From IMG/VR virus record IMGVR_UViG_3300049434_000031, positions 1 to 20,915 of that record: a stretch of DNA of 20,915 nt; one strand, given 5' to 3'. A program made the translations under genes and the position numbers. The notes beneath the pieces are model-generated. The model was not told the origin of the DNA, did no database searches, and was given only the letters and a program-made list of their open reading frames with translations. The DNA comes from a virus. Shown here one piece after another: positions 5,163 to 12,838 of this stretch. Each line of letters starts with the position of its first letter. The stretch's first letter is position 1.

Positions 5163-6032
5163 TCAAGAGAAAAGGGCGGAGAGATCGCCGTAGTCGGATT
5201 CTACATAGGGGCGCGCCGTGATGCTGGCGGGATCATCGTCGGGCGCCGCTTGGGGCGAGCCGCTGCCGTCCAGAGGCCACGGCTTTTGCACCATCTGCTT
5301 TGAATCGTCGGGGACTTCGATGAGCGATCCGTCGGTTGCGATCGGCTTCCAAAACCCGGTGTCTAGCCCGTAATACCCAAAGTCGGAGAATTCATCTAAC
5401 CAACTTTCCTTGAACTTTAGCACCATTTTCACGGTGCGGTACGCCACGCCGTTTGAGGTTTTCACGGGCGAAACATTGGCCCCGCTGAACTTGGCCTGGC
5501 ATGTGTCGATCGAAACGCCATCGACGGTGAACCCGGAATCGTTCGTGGTTTGTCGGAAGCTCAAGAATGTTGATGTATCGAAGTCTGCAGCGACATTTTT
5601 TGTGATGGTGAGAGAGATGGCGCCGGTCTCGCGCGTCGGGATGGAGTCGAAGGCCTGGCCGGCGGAGTTAACTACCGTCGCGCCGTCTGCATCGACAAAA
5701 TAATCTTCACTTGATTCCGAAAAATCCCATTCAAATTCGGCTGCGGTATCGAGCGGAACATCAATGAGGCTGGAATAGTCAAGCTGCATTTCCCACACGT
5801 CGCGCAGCGAGTTTTCTTCGTCCTGATTCCGCCCGCGTATGCTCTTCACCTTCAGGGCCGCATTGTCATCGTGAGAATCGTAGTAAGTGGGCAAGCCGGA
5901 TGCGGCGGCGGCGGCGACGACGCTCACTGGCCCCGCGTTCGAGCGCACAAGGTAAAACTCGGTGGCGCGCAGCTCTTTTATGTCGCCGTCGACCAGCCCC
6001 TTTCTGCCAACTTTATGCACGGTCAAACTCAT
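5163..6032 (-). CDS. Probable distal tail protein, 289 aa
   Basis: The gene immediately downstream of the tape measure, starting at an ATG with GAGG five bases upstream. It begins MSLTVHKVGRK. The product is acidic and rich in Asp, Ser and Thr, with many alternating hydrophobic segments (AISLTITKNVAADF, VAYRTVKMVLKFKESWLDEF), as in beta-rich tail proteins. A Tyr/Trp-rich stretch and PWPLDGSG near residues 253-260 follow. In siphoviruses this position usually holds the distal tail or baseplate hub protein. I do not see a clear Dit or Tal motif, so the role is inferred from gene order. Confidence 0.65.
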   Translation of the reverse strand: MSLTVHKVGRKGLVDGDIKELRATEFYLVRSNAGPVSVVAAAAASGLPTYYDSHDDNAALKVKSIRGRNQDEENSLRDVWEMQLDYSSLIDVPLDTAAEFEWDFSESSEDYFVDADGATVVNSAGQAFDSIPTRETGAISLTITKNVAADFDTSTFLSFRQTTNDSGFTVDGVSIDTCQAKFSGANVSPVKTSNGVAYRTVKMVLKFKESWLDEFSDFGYYGLDTGFWKPIATDGSLIEVPDDSKQMVQKPWPLDGSGSPQAAPDDDPASITARPYVESDYGDLSALFS

Positions 6033-6041
6033 GTGTCCTCG

Positions 6042-8309
6042 CTAAACAGTGCCGACGGGCGGATTGGTGTCCCATTTGATGATGTAGCGGCTAATGATTT
6101 TCAAAACTTCGAGCGCCGCCATTGAGGGCTCTTGGCTTCCACTGGCGCTTGCGGTAGACGACGGCCCCGCATGGGCGGGGAGCGGGACGGCAATGGCCAC
6201 GGGCCGCGGCTGGCGCACCGGATCAGGAGCCTCTACGTCGGTCGTGGCGACGGCGACGGCGGGGGCGTGAGCGGGTCTTCCTGCCCGCGGTGCAGCCTTC
6301 CACGTCGGGGCCGCGGCGAACGCGGACAAATCGGAAATGCCGTCGTTCGGTCCCAACATGCCCCCCATCATCTCGGCAAGTTTGGCGGGGGAGTTATTGG
6401 CCCCGTCTTTATCGCCGCTGCCGACGTTCACGTTGAACCCAAGGGAGGGCCTGGGGGCCGTCGTAGCAAAGGATGGAGCTTTGATGCCGGTTGCGGCGGG
6501 CGGGGCTTGTAGGCCCGCATCGGCGGCCGCATGGAGACTCTGAGACAGCTCCGCACTGGCGAGCCGCTGTTGGGCACTCCCGAACTTAATCAGCTTGGCG
6601 GATTTTATTTCGGGCTGAATGCCGAGGGTGAGGGTCGACGGGTCTAGTTTTGGTGTGATTATGGGGCTGGTGGCGCCGCCGGCCGGATCGCCCAATCCCT
6701 TCCACCCTTCACGCAAAGCGTTTTTGATCTTCTCGGAAATGTTCCCCGCTTTCTTGTCCTGTTCGTCAAGGTATTCGTTGAGGCCCTTTCCGAAGGCGGT
6801 CGTTTTGGCGTCCAGGTCTTCCCCGAGGGCCTTTTCGAGTTCGCCGGGGATGCGCTCGGCAAGTTTGCCGAGTTTGTCCACTTCACTTTCAAAGCCAGCG
6901 CTGAGGGGCGTGAATGTGGCTTTTACATCGTCCAACGTGAGGGCGCCGGTGAGTAGTCCGGGGATCGCCAGTACGAAAGCCCCGATGTTGGCGGCCACAT
7001 TGTTTAAAGTTGTCATGGTGCCGGTGGAAAAGTCCTGCATCGAGGCGATGGCGTAGCGGATGCCGTAGGGGATGGCGGTGGTGAAGACGTACTCGGCTTG
7101 GTTCCCGAGTTTGACGAGGCCGTAGATGATGCCCTCGCCCGCGATGTCGGCCACGTCCTGCAGGTGGTTGAGACTATAGGCGGCGATGTTGATGCCGGTG
7201 GTTAAACCCTCGGCGAAAGCCTGCACGCCGCTGAGAATGTTTTCAAAGGATCCGGTAGCCCCATCGGCGGCGTCGGCGCTCTGGCCGGTGATAAGTTCCG
7301 TCCCCCAGCTCCACACCGCACTCACGGCATTCCACACGGCGGAAGCAATTTGGCTGATGGCGCTGAACGTCCCTGAAATCGTGTTCCATATTCCCACGCC
7401 GGCCGCGACGGTCGCGTCCACCATCTTCGTCCAGTTGGCGGCCACGAAATCGTAAATCCCCATCACCACCGGCGCGACGTAGTTATACACCTGATCCCAC
7501 GCACCTTTGAGAAGTGGCAGCATGGCCACGGTGATCCCGGTGATCTTCGTAGCGATGCCCGTCACGAGCGGGGCGAGGCCGACGGCGATGTTTTGGGCGA
7601 TCCCCGTTCCGACCGCTTTCAACCGCGTGATGGCATCATTGGCGTCCTCGATTTTCTTGGCGTCGATGCGGCTGTAGGTGAGGCCAAGTTTCTCCGCTTC
7701 TTTTTGCGCGGCGGCGATGCCCTGAGATCCGCTCATCAAAAGCGGGAGAAGACTTTGCGCCCCCTTTCCAAAGATAGCTATGGCGGCAGTGGCGCGTTCG
7801 GTCGGGTTTTTAATGCCGGCGATCTTGTCGGAGATCACGGCGAAGGCTTCATCGGGTTTCATTTTGGTAAGGGCATCGACGGATAGCCCCATGGCGTTGA
7901 TTGCGTCGGCACTCTTCTCCCCATCGTCCCCCGCCTTGCCGAGAGACTTGAACATGTGTTCAAACGCGACAGTCACATCCTCGGATGAAATACCCGCCAA
8001 GTTCGCCGCGTGCTGCAGGCCGACAAGTTTCTCGGTGGCGATGCCGAGGCGATCGGAGAGCTTGGCGTTAACGTCCATCCCCTCGAAAGCCTCTTTGACG
8101 GCGGTGATTCCGCCGATGCTTCCGCCAATCAATCCCACGCCGGCGGTGATCGCGGCCCCGATGCCCGTGAATTTCACCAGGCCCGAACCAATCCCCGCAA
8201 TCTTCGAACCGAAACCGCTGGCGGCGCTGGCGGCTCCGCTGAAGGCTTTGGAGAGGCCGGAGAAATCTCCGCCGATTCCTACGCTTAATTTTGTGAGAGT
8301 TTTGGCCAT
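6042..8309 (-). CDS. Tail tape measure protein
   Basis: 755 aa, the longest gene here, placed between the chaperone pair and the distal tail genes as in lambda-like phages. It sets tail length and is threaded inside the tail tube, later helping DNA entry. The sequence has long helical, Ala/Gly/Lys-rich stretches. Glycine-rich hydrophobic segments lie at residues ~38-70 (GSGLVKFTGIGAAITAGVG) and ~245-275 (GIATKITGITVAMLPLL), and Trp-rich repeats at ~300-340 (GIWNTISG, SAVWNAVSAVWSWG). The early residues NAKLSDRLGIATEKLVGLQHA match the common N-terminal tape-measure domain. The ATG overlaps the chaperone stop (TAATG). At roughly 1.5 angstrom per residue, the length would give a tail of about 110 nm. 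Confidence 0.92.
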   Translation of the reverse strand: MAKTLTKLSVGIGGDFSGLSKAFSGAASAASGFGSKIAGIGSGLVKFTGIGAAITAGVGLIGGSIGGITAVKEAFEGMDVNAKLSDRLGIATEKLVGLQHAANLAGISSEDVTVAFEHMFKSLGKAGDDGEKSADAINAMGLSVDALTKMKPDEAFAVISDKIAGIKNPTERATAAIAIFGKGAQSLLPLLMSGSQGIAAAQKEAEKLGLTYSRIDAKKIEDANDAITRLKAVGTGIAQNIAVGLAPLVTGIATKITGITVAMLPLLKGAWDQVYNYVAPVVMGIYDFVAANWTKMVDATVAAGVGIWNTISGTFSAISQIASAVWNAVSAVWSWGTELITGQSADAADGATGSFENILSGVQAFAEGLTTGINIAAYSLNHLQDVADIAGEGIIYGLVKLGNQAEYVFTTAIPYGIRYAIASMQDFSTGTMTTLNNVAANIGAFVLAIPGLLTGALTLDDVKATFTPLSAGFESEVDKLGKLAERIPGELEKALGEDLDAKTTAFGKGLNEYLDEQDKKAGNISEKIKNALREGWKGLGDPAGGATSPIITPKLDPSTLTLGIQPEIKSAKLIKFGSAQQRLASAELSQSLHAAADAGLQAPPAATGIKAPSFATTAPRPSLGFNVNVGSGDKDGANNSPAKLAEMMGGMLGPNDGISDLSAFAAAPTWKAAPRAGRPAHAPAVAVATTDVEAPDPVRQPRPVAIAVPLPAHAGPSSTASASGSQEPSMAALEVLKIISRYIIKWDTNPPVGTV

Positions 8310-8632
8310 TAGTTGTTCCCCCGCAGAGCGAGCCCGGCGTTATGCCGCATGTAGCGGGCATCCGCCTTTTCGCGGTAGGTTTCGGGCGTGGCGGGCTGTT
8401 TGAGTTCGAAACGCATGAGGTAATCACGCTCCGGCTTCTTGCCCCCGCACAATGCCCAAGTGATGCGAGCCTGCGCGTAGTTAAGGGCGTCGAACCCGGC
8501 CGGCTCCAGCATGAGCGCGATCCGCCATTCGTCAATTTGTCGGGGGGTGAGTTCGTCGGCGAGATAGTCGGGATGCTTCACCCCGATCAAGCCACACAAG
8601 CGAAAGCTGAAAAGCTCGTCGGGGCTTAGGAT
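8309..8632 (-). CDS. Tail assembly chaperone, T-like extension made by -1 frameshift
   Basis: This frame has no convincing start of its own. From the slip site at 8632 it reads ILSPDELFSFR then CGLIGV-HPDYLADELTPRQIDEWRIAL, the usual C-terminal domain fused to the G-type chaperone in lambda GT-like systems, and ends at the stop overlapping the tape measure start. A TTG at 8599 is in frame but would remove the first residues of the domain. The expected fusion is 103 residues of the upstream protein plus 107 from here, about 210 aa. The fusion holds the tape measure during tail tube assembly and is absent from the finished particle. Confidence 0.75.
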   Translation of the reverse strand: MLSPDELFSFRLCGLIGVKHPDYLADELTPRQIDEWRIALMLEPAGFDALNYAQARITWALCGGKKPERDYLMRFELKQPATPETYREKADARYMRHNAGLALRGNN

Positions 8633-8940
8633 TTTGGGCCGGGGGATTCTCCCGCGGTGGTGGGCTTGGGGGCGAAGCCGTTCAATTCAGAGATGGCGGT
8701 TTCGAGTTTCTTGAGGGTGGCGAAGGCGAGGGCATCGGTAAGGGCGGCAACATCTTCGGGCGTGTAAACCTTTTTCCCATCCTCCACCACGCTATCGACC
8801 ACGGCGCGGAGCGTAGAAGCGAGTCCGTCTAGTCCCTTCATGGCGTTCACGTCGGCAACACTCATTTCCTGAATGGTGACTTCGAGGCCGTCAAGATTTA
8901 CAACGGAAGTCTTTCGACCTTTGGTGAGTAGGGTTTTCAT
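8626..8940 (-). CDS. Tail assembly chaperone, G-like
   Basis: 104 aa, with ATG after GAGGATGCT. It lies between the major tail protein and the tape measure, the fixed place of the G-like chaperone. It begins with a beta-type stretch (TSVVNLDGLEVTIQEMSVADV) followed by helices (EDVAALTDALAFATLKKLETAI) and a Pro-rich end. Just before the stop is the heptamer CCCAAAA, allowing some ribosomes to shift into the T-like frame. The product keeps the tape measure soluble before tail assembly. Length and position fit the family; direct sequence similarity is weak, as usual for this group. Confidence 0.75.
   Translation of the reverse strand: MKTLLTKGRKTSVVNLDGLEVTIQEMSVADVNAMKGLDGLASTLRAVVDSVVEDGKKVYTPEDVAALTDALAFATLKKLETAISELNGFAPKPTTAGESPGPKS
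8632..8638 (-). promoter_or_regulatory. Programmed -1 ribosomal frameshift site CCCAAAA
   Basis: On the minus strand the zero-frame codons GGC-CCA-AAA-TCC-TAA contain C-CCA-AAA, an ideal X-XXY-YYZ slippery heptamer. After slipping one base back the P and A sites read CCC and AAA, so the A-site tRNA pairs perfectly and the P-site tRNA at two positions. The stop TAA is only one codon further on, and the -1 frame continues open into the T-like domain. Confidence 0.8.
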
Positions 8941-8951
8941 AGCATCCTCGG

Positions 8952-8996
8952 CGGTGGAATAATCGGAAAACGGGGGGGCAATTTTGGGCCATCCCC
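8952..8996 (-). terminator. Weak hairpin after the major tail protein gene
   Basis: In the 57-bp gap on the minus strand a GGGGG block (near 8992-8996) and a CCCCCCC block (near 8974-8980) can pair across a loop containing GGCCCAAAATTG. CGTTTTCC follows. It is a short G-C stem with a poor T-tract; a partial terminator or attenuator that favours the major tail gene is plausible, but it may be nothing. Confidence 0.25.
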
Positions 8997-8997
8997 C

Positions 8998-9423
8998 TTA
9001 CGAAACGGCTGCCATAAAGAGGGCGCGGCTCGTGAGGATGATGGTGACGGTGCCGTGGATGGCTTCGTCCTCGGTCTTCGTCGTAACAGGAACCTTGCTG
9101 ATCCAGCCCTCAAACTTCCATCCGCTGCCGTCCGGGAAGACTTCCTTGAAGTGGCAATGTGTCCGCGCGTCATGCAGCGCAAAGAGCGAGGCCTGCTGGG
9201 TCTTGGTATAGACCCACTCAAATTCCGTCTCGCCCGGCTCGGTGAGGCCGGGGATATATTCATGCGAATTGGCGGGCGAGTCGTTGTTCGTGATCTTCAC
9301 TTTCGGAATCTCGGATTCCGGGCTCTTGAGGTCGATTGATTGGGCGATTTTGTTGGCGATGGAATCGGCGGAAAGCCCTTGATAAATTTGGCTTCCGAAA
9401 CCGAGTGTTGCGTCACTACTCAT
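8998..9423 (-). CDS. Major tail (tube) protein
   Basis: 141 aa, ATG preceded by AGGGGA. It begins MSSDATLGFGSQIYQG. It then has the alternating hydrophobic pattern of tail tube proteins, with FEWVYTKTQQASLFALHDARTH, FPDGSGWKFEGWISKVPVTT and an ending GTVTIILTSRALF, matching the beta-sandwich with a terminal strand seen in lambda gpV-like proteins. Size and position between the tail completion gene and the chaperones are classical. It forms stacked hexameric rings around the tape measure. I am confident of the role; the exact subfamily is not determined. Confidence 0.85.
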   Translation of the reverse strand: MSSDATLGFGSQIYQGLSADSIANKIAQSIDLKSPESEIPKVKITNNDSPANSHEYIPGLTEPGETEFEWVYTKTQQASLFALHDARTHCHFKEVFPDGSGWKFEGWISKVPVTTKTEDEAIHGTVTIILTSRALFMAAVS

Positions 9424-9486
9424 GTTTTTCCCCTGAAAGAGTCCGGTCGTATACCCTGTTATTTCGACGACGGCGGCGGGGATTCC

Positions 9487-9882
9487 TTACCTGTAGTAAT
9501 TGAAACGCACGCTCAAGACGGCGATTTGGTTGGGGTTTTGGCGGCCGGCATCGGTGGGCTCTACCGCGTCCCCCTCGTTTTCAATGAAGAGCCCCCCGAA
9601 TTGAGTGCTGCCGCGCGTGGCGGTCATGTTGGCGTGAATGGCGGCCTTTACGAGAACGGACAAAGCGCGGGCGTCCGGCATGAGCGGGGCGATGCAGTTG
9701 ATTTGAATCCAGGCGGTAGCGGTGCCAACGGGGCCGTCGTTGGTGTAGTGCGCCGGCTGCTGCATCCGCTTGAGCGTGATCTTGGGAAAGACCTTACCGT
9801 TTGGGTCGGTTTCAAGTTGGATTGGGGTTGTCGCCAGCCCCGCATTGGTGCGGAGCAAAGTCACAATGTCATCTTCCAGCAT
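9487..9882 (-). CDS. Tail completion protein (DUF3168-like)
   Basis: 131 aa, with ATG after GAGGGG. It begins MLEDDIVTLLRTNAGLATTPI, followed by FPKITLKRMQQPAHYTNDG, the pattern of phage tail completion or terminator proteins of the DUF3168/gpU-like group (short N-terminal helix, then YP/FP-hydrophobic strand and a central helix ALSVLVKAAIHANM). It caps the tail tube so the tail can join the head. It overlaps the HK97 gp10-like gene by 14 bases and is followed by the major tail gene, the usual order. Confidence 0.85.
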   Translation of the reverse strand: MLEDDIVTLLRTNAGLATTPIQLETDPNGKVFPKITLKRMQQPAHYTNDGPVGTATAWIQINCIAPLMPDARALSVLVKAAIHANMTATRGSTQFGGLFIENEGDAVEPTDAGRQNPNQIAVLSVRFNYYR

Positions 9883-10330
9883 TTTCGATCCCCTCTTTTA
9901 GTTTGGATTCAAACACGGTAAGCGATTGGGCGTGGCTGGCGTTGTAGCCGCGCTCCATGAAGTTGTTACCGGCCACGGCTTTGCCCTCGGGAGTGATGTG
10001 GCCAAAAAGCACGAGGTGAAGGTGGCGGGCCACGCGCGGACCCTGATTCGGTTCGGTGGCTTTCGCGCCCCCCTCGATCCGGGCGGTGTCGATGCCGACG
10101 ATGGCGGATGCACCGCGGCTTTTTACAGATACTTTGCTGGCGAGGCCCTTGCGAAGATCGCCGGAATTGACGGGGCAAGCGGCCTTGACGGCCTGCAGCA
10201 TGGGGCGGATGGCGGCGGTAGACGCACGGCGCAAAATCTTCTTGGCTGTTCGCGGATCGGCGAGGGTTCGCAGCTCTTTTTTGAGCCTGTCGATCCCGTC
10301 AATTTTCATTCTTAGTGCGAATCCGCTCAC
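9869..10330 (-). CDS. HK97 gp10-like head-tail joining protein
   Basis: 153 aa. It opens with a GTG that overlaps the previous stop (GTGA); an in-frame ATG at 10309 (MKIDGIDRLKKEL) is an alternative. The pattern KIDGIDRLKKELRTL, then RRASTAAIRPMLQAVKAACPVNSGDLRKGL-SKV and a later HLVLFGH with NFMERGYNA is diagnostic of the HK97 gp10 family: helix-rich N-terminus, P-V-x-SG-L/DLR loop, and the end motif before a helical tail. These proteins act at the tail-to-head joint. Its neighbours (head closure and tail completion) confirm this. Confidence 0.9.
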   Translation of the reverse strand: MSGFALRMKIDGIDRLKKELRTLADPRTAKKILRRASTAAIRPMLQAVKAACPVNSGDLRKGLASKVSVKSRGASAIVGIDTARIEGGAKATEPNQGPRVARHLHLVLFGHITPEGKAVAGNNFMERGYNASHAQSLTVFESKLKEGIENAGR

Positions 10331-10686
10331 GTGCGCTCCACCACCATGTACATGAGCTCCCGGTTAGCTTCCTCGGGGTTGATGGCGGCGCCGACGATCT
10401 CGAACACGCGCGAGCCAAAGAGAATCCGGTCCTCGGCGGCTGGGGGAGCTGGTGAGCGGGTGTAGGTAATCGTAATTTTGTGCGTCGCCTCGGAATAGAT
10501 GGCGGCATTTTCTTTGATGAGGATCTCGCGAGCGCTGAACGGCTCGCGAGCGCTGAGCGGCTCGATACTTGCCCACCGCGCGGCGTCGTTCGTGTACGTC
10601 GGCGTTTTCTGGATGCCGCTCCCGGTGAGAGTGCGGCGGGACACGATGATGCGATGCCGGCGACGGCCGGCCCCTTGCGTCTTCAT
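10327..10686 (-). CDS. Head closure / head-tail adaptor protein
   Basis: 119 aa. The start ATG overlaps the glycosyltransferase stop (ATGA). The product is the small beta-barrel head closure type (SPP1 gp16-like): Arg-rich start, TNDAARWASIEPLS, then a hydrophobic strand THKITITYTRS, DRILFGSRVFEIVGAAINPEEANRELMYMVVE. It plugs the connector after packaging. Residues ~43-54 contain PLSARE followed by PFSARE, from an 18-bp direct duplication, at the place where the family usually has one such motif. Confidence 0.88.
   Translation of the reverse strand: MKTQGAGRRRHRIIVSRRTLTGSGIQKTPTYTNDAARWASIEPLSAREPFSAREILIKENAAIYSEATHKITITYTRSPAPPAAEDRILFGSRVFEIVGAAINPEEANRELMYMVVERT
10525..10560. repeat. 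18-bp tandem duplication in the head closure gene
   Basis: Copies at 10525-10542 and 10543-10560 (CTCGCGAGCGCTGAACGG and the same with a G at the third A of the end) differ at one base and encode PLSARE/PFSARE. Each contains the palindromes TCGCGA and AGCGCT. It keeps the frame, so it is tolerated. Confidence 0.9.
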
Positions 10687-11648
10687 GGCTTCACCTCGGC
10701 GAAGAGGGCGGCGTCAATCGCGGCGATGATCGGCTCGGGGTTCCAGGTGTTCGGCAGGAAGTGAACGGGGTGGGGAGAATTTTTGATGCGCATCAAGTCG
10801 ATGAAATCCTCTTGGCCATCATTTCGGAAAACCACAATCGGCTTTCCGATGGTAGATGCGAGATGCGTAGTGCCAGTGTCCGTTCCCACCCATAGGGCGC
10901 ATCGGCCAATCGCCTCGATAGCTGCATCACAGTTGCCGTCTGTATGGAAGCGCTGGCCGTCGAGGTCGAACGACGTGGGCCGTTTGCCCACCACGCCAAA
11001 CGTAAGCCCGCGGGCGGTGAGGGCGTCGGCGATTGCCTGCCATGCTTCGCGGGGGAAGTTCCGCTCCTGGCAAAAGTCACGCACGCGCACCCCGAGGCAA
11101 ACGTCCACTTTCAGAGCGCGGCGGCCGTGCGGGCGCGGGTTGAACGGGATGCGCTGATCGGGGCAGAGGACGTGATGCTCTTGGGCCTGGGTGAGGCCGC
11201 CGGCGTAGAGCGGGGTGACGCCTTGGAATTTGGCGAGGATGGCAGGCCACTCCACGGGCGGGCGTTCAAAGGGGCGGATTGTACCGGCCCGCTGCTCGTC
11301 GGGGATCGGGTCGGCCCACTCGGTATGAAACTCGTCGGCGGTGGGGTAGAGCGATTCCTCGCCCTTCCTGCAACACACAATTTTTCGCTTAGCCTGGCTG
11401 AAATGTACGATGCGGATGTGGGTTAGGATCATGTGGCCAAATTCGCCGACGAACGGGAGACAGAGAACGGTTTCGCCGGCGCCGATAGCGAGTCGTTTTT
11501 CGAGATCATCGATGAATCCCGGCGGCCTGGCGGAAATTATGGCGTGACGGCCGCGCACCCATGACGCGCCGATGGCGTCGGGAACGTCATAGATTGCCCC
11601 GCCCACGTAGCAGTCGCTGGCGGTGGCCACACTTTCGAGCATCTTCAC
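10683..11648 (-). CDS. GT9-like (heptosyltransferase-type) glycosyltransferase with phage-like N-terminus
   Basis: About 321 aa. The GTG at 11648 overlaps the upstream stop (GTGA) and is preferred; a TTG at 11654 and an ATG at 11642 are possible. The C-terminal half resembles GT9/heptosyltransferase proteins: VDVCLGVRVRDFCQ, LTFGVVGKRP and especially CALWVGTDTGTTHLASTIGKPIVVF at ~250-275, the nucleotide-sugar binding motif, where heptosyltransferases show GNDTGPMHLA. The first ~40 residues (KMLESVATASDCYVGGAIYDVPDAIGASWVRGRHA) look instead like a small phage head-region domain with a YDVP motif. It is embedded in the head-tail connector operon. Transfer of a sugar to a particle protein or host surface is inferred; the sugar and acceptor are unknown. 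Confidence 0.7.
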   Translation of the reverse strand: MKMLESVATASDCYVGGAIYDVPDAIGASWVRGRHAIISARPPGFIDDLEKRLAIGAGETVLCLPFVGEFGHMILTHIRIVHFSQAKRKIVCCRKGEESLYPTADEFHTEWADPIPDEQRAGTIRPFERPPVEWPAILAKFQGVTPLYAGGLTQAQEHHVLCPDQRIPFNPRPHGRRALKVDVCLGVRVRDFCQERNFPREAWQAIADALTARGLTFGVVGKRPTSFDLDGQRFHTDGNCDAAIEAIGRCALWVGTDTGTTHLASTIGKPIVVFRNDGQEDFIDLMRIKNSPHPVHFLPNTWNPEPIIAAIDAALFAEVKP

Positions 11649-12271
11649 AAACAAGGCCGATTCTCCATGTGCATCTTGAACAGGTCCAGGCGGGTCTGCA
11701 TCGGCAGCGCCGCGGCGTGCAGGGCAAACATCCCTTCATGCCACTCGGGCCGGCCTTCCACGCCGACGGGGAAACGACCCTGCAGGGTCTCCAGCGGTAC
11801 GACGTCGGCCGCGTACCAACCCTCGGCGAGAATCTTGATCATGGCCGTTTGCTCGTTGGGTTCGCTGTTGCGCTGAGCGGCGATGCCTTCTAAGAATTTA
11901 TGCGAGGCGTAGTTGTTGCGGATGAAAAAGAGATCGTCGTTTATGCCGCGGTCATCGCTGCCTATGATGAGGTCCGAGGGGGTGGCGGTGAATGTGTCGG
12001 GGGCGGTGGGGGGGCTGGTGAGCATCACGTCGGCGCCGAGGAAGAGGAACCATTCGGCGGGGCTGCTCTGCATCGCATGAAGCAAGGCGAGGATGCGTTC
12101 CTCCCACCTTCCGACCGTCCACGTCTTTGTGATGTCCCCGGAAATTTCAATGAGCCGGTGACATTGAAAACCCATCCCCCAGCGCTGAGCGTAGGCAAGG
12201 GCGGCGGGAGCGGTGAATTGCAGCAAGGGCCAATGTGTCGCGGAAGCAGAAATGAAAACTACGCCGTTCAT
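11645..12271 (-). CDS. Putative glycosyltransferase, GT34-like
   Basis: 208 aa, ATG overlapping the previous stop (ATGA). The sequence has the outline of a GT-A type glycosyltransferase: N-terminal strand MNGVVFISAS, a central W-F-L-F-L-G-A-D-V-M (residues ~74-83) resembling a DxD-type metal-nucleotide site (DVM would supply only one Asp), and later INDDLFFIRNN and KFLEGI-A-Q-NSEPNEQTAMIKIL, like the N-x-G-x-F and E-Q-x-A motifs of the GMA12/MNN10-like group. That similarity is partial, so I cannot settle the family. It partners the GT9-like gene in the middle of the connector genes. Substrate unknown. Confidence 0.55.
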   Translation of the reverse strand: MNGVVFISASATHWPLLQFTAPAALAYAQRWGMGFQCHRLIEISGDITKTWTVGRWEERILALLHAMQSSPAEWFLFLGADVMLTSPPTAPDTFTATPSDLIIGSDDRGINDDLFFIRNNYASHKFLEGIAAQRNSEPNEQTAMIKILAEGWYAADVVPLETLQGRFPVGVEGRPEWHEGMFALHAAALPMQTRLDLFKMHMENRPCL

Positions 12272-12828
12272 CCGATTCCTCCGGGCGCGTATTTGTCGTA
12301 AATGATGGCGAGGCCGGTGGGGATGCTGTCCGCGTCGGCTTCGCGGTAACGGTATTTGTGGGCGACGTGGGCGATGATGCCCCCGCGGATGGCGGCGGGG
12401 ACGCTGGCGGCGGCATCGCCGTAACCAGCCACGTACACCACCGTAACGGGGCCGATCACTGAGCCGATAAGTTGCACGACTTCCTTGTTACCGACGGTGC
12501 GGCGCTGATAGCTCACGTCGTTGCCCGCGCCGTTCTTGACGCTGATGATTAATTGCACTGGGCCGCGGAACAGTTCCAGCGGGAAATACACCGGGAAAGG
12601 GTTGGCGGCGACAAGGGCGCGTGAATTGTCGGGGTAGTAAACGGCGGTGATGGTGCGGGTGATGAGGGATTGTTGCGTCTCATTTTCGGCGTAGTCGGTG
12701 GCGTCGGCGATGGCGCGCGTCACCCAATTCGCCTCCAAAGTGAGATCGTCAAGCCGGGTTTGGTCGGCGACTTCCTGCGCCGTCACCGGCATGATGGCGG
12801 GCGGGGTGGTGATCTTCCATTGCGCCAT
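12268..12828 (-). CDS. Head-tail connector protein (gp6-like)
   Basis: 186 aa. The start is the ATG at 12828, preceded by GGGGA at good spacing; the TTG at 12840 is less likely because it sits in the terminator T-tract. The pattern PVTAQEVADQTRLDDLTLEANWVTRAIADATDYAENETQQSLITRTI is that of HK97 gp6/YqbG-like adaptors: a short leader, then two helices and a TG-like turn. A beta-rich middle (LFRGPVQLIISVK) and a helical end with HVAHKYRYREA follow. It forms the ring below the portal. Its place right after the capsid terminator marks the start of the connector block. Confidence 0.88.
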   Translation of the reverse strand: MAQWKITTPPAIMPVTAQEVADQTRLDDLTLEANWVTRAIADATDYAENETQQSLITRTITAVYYPDNSRALVAANPFPVYFPLELFRGPVQLIISVKNGAGNDVSYQRRTVGNKEVVQLIGSVIGPVTVVYVAGYGDAAASVPAAIRGGIIAHVAHKYRYREADADSIPTGLAIIYDKYAPGGIG

Positions 12829-12838
12829 GGCGTTCCCC

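Noticed and set aside
4686-5166. Long N-terminal extension of the cysteine-rich protein to 5166
   Set aside because: It is Arg/His-rich out-of-frame sequence of the 156-aa tail gene; the TGATG overlap and beginning MSFNFGLAAC mark the real start.
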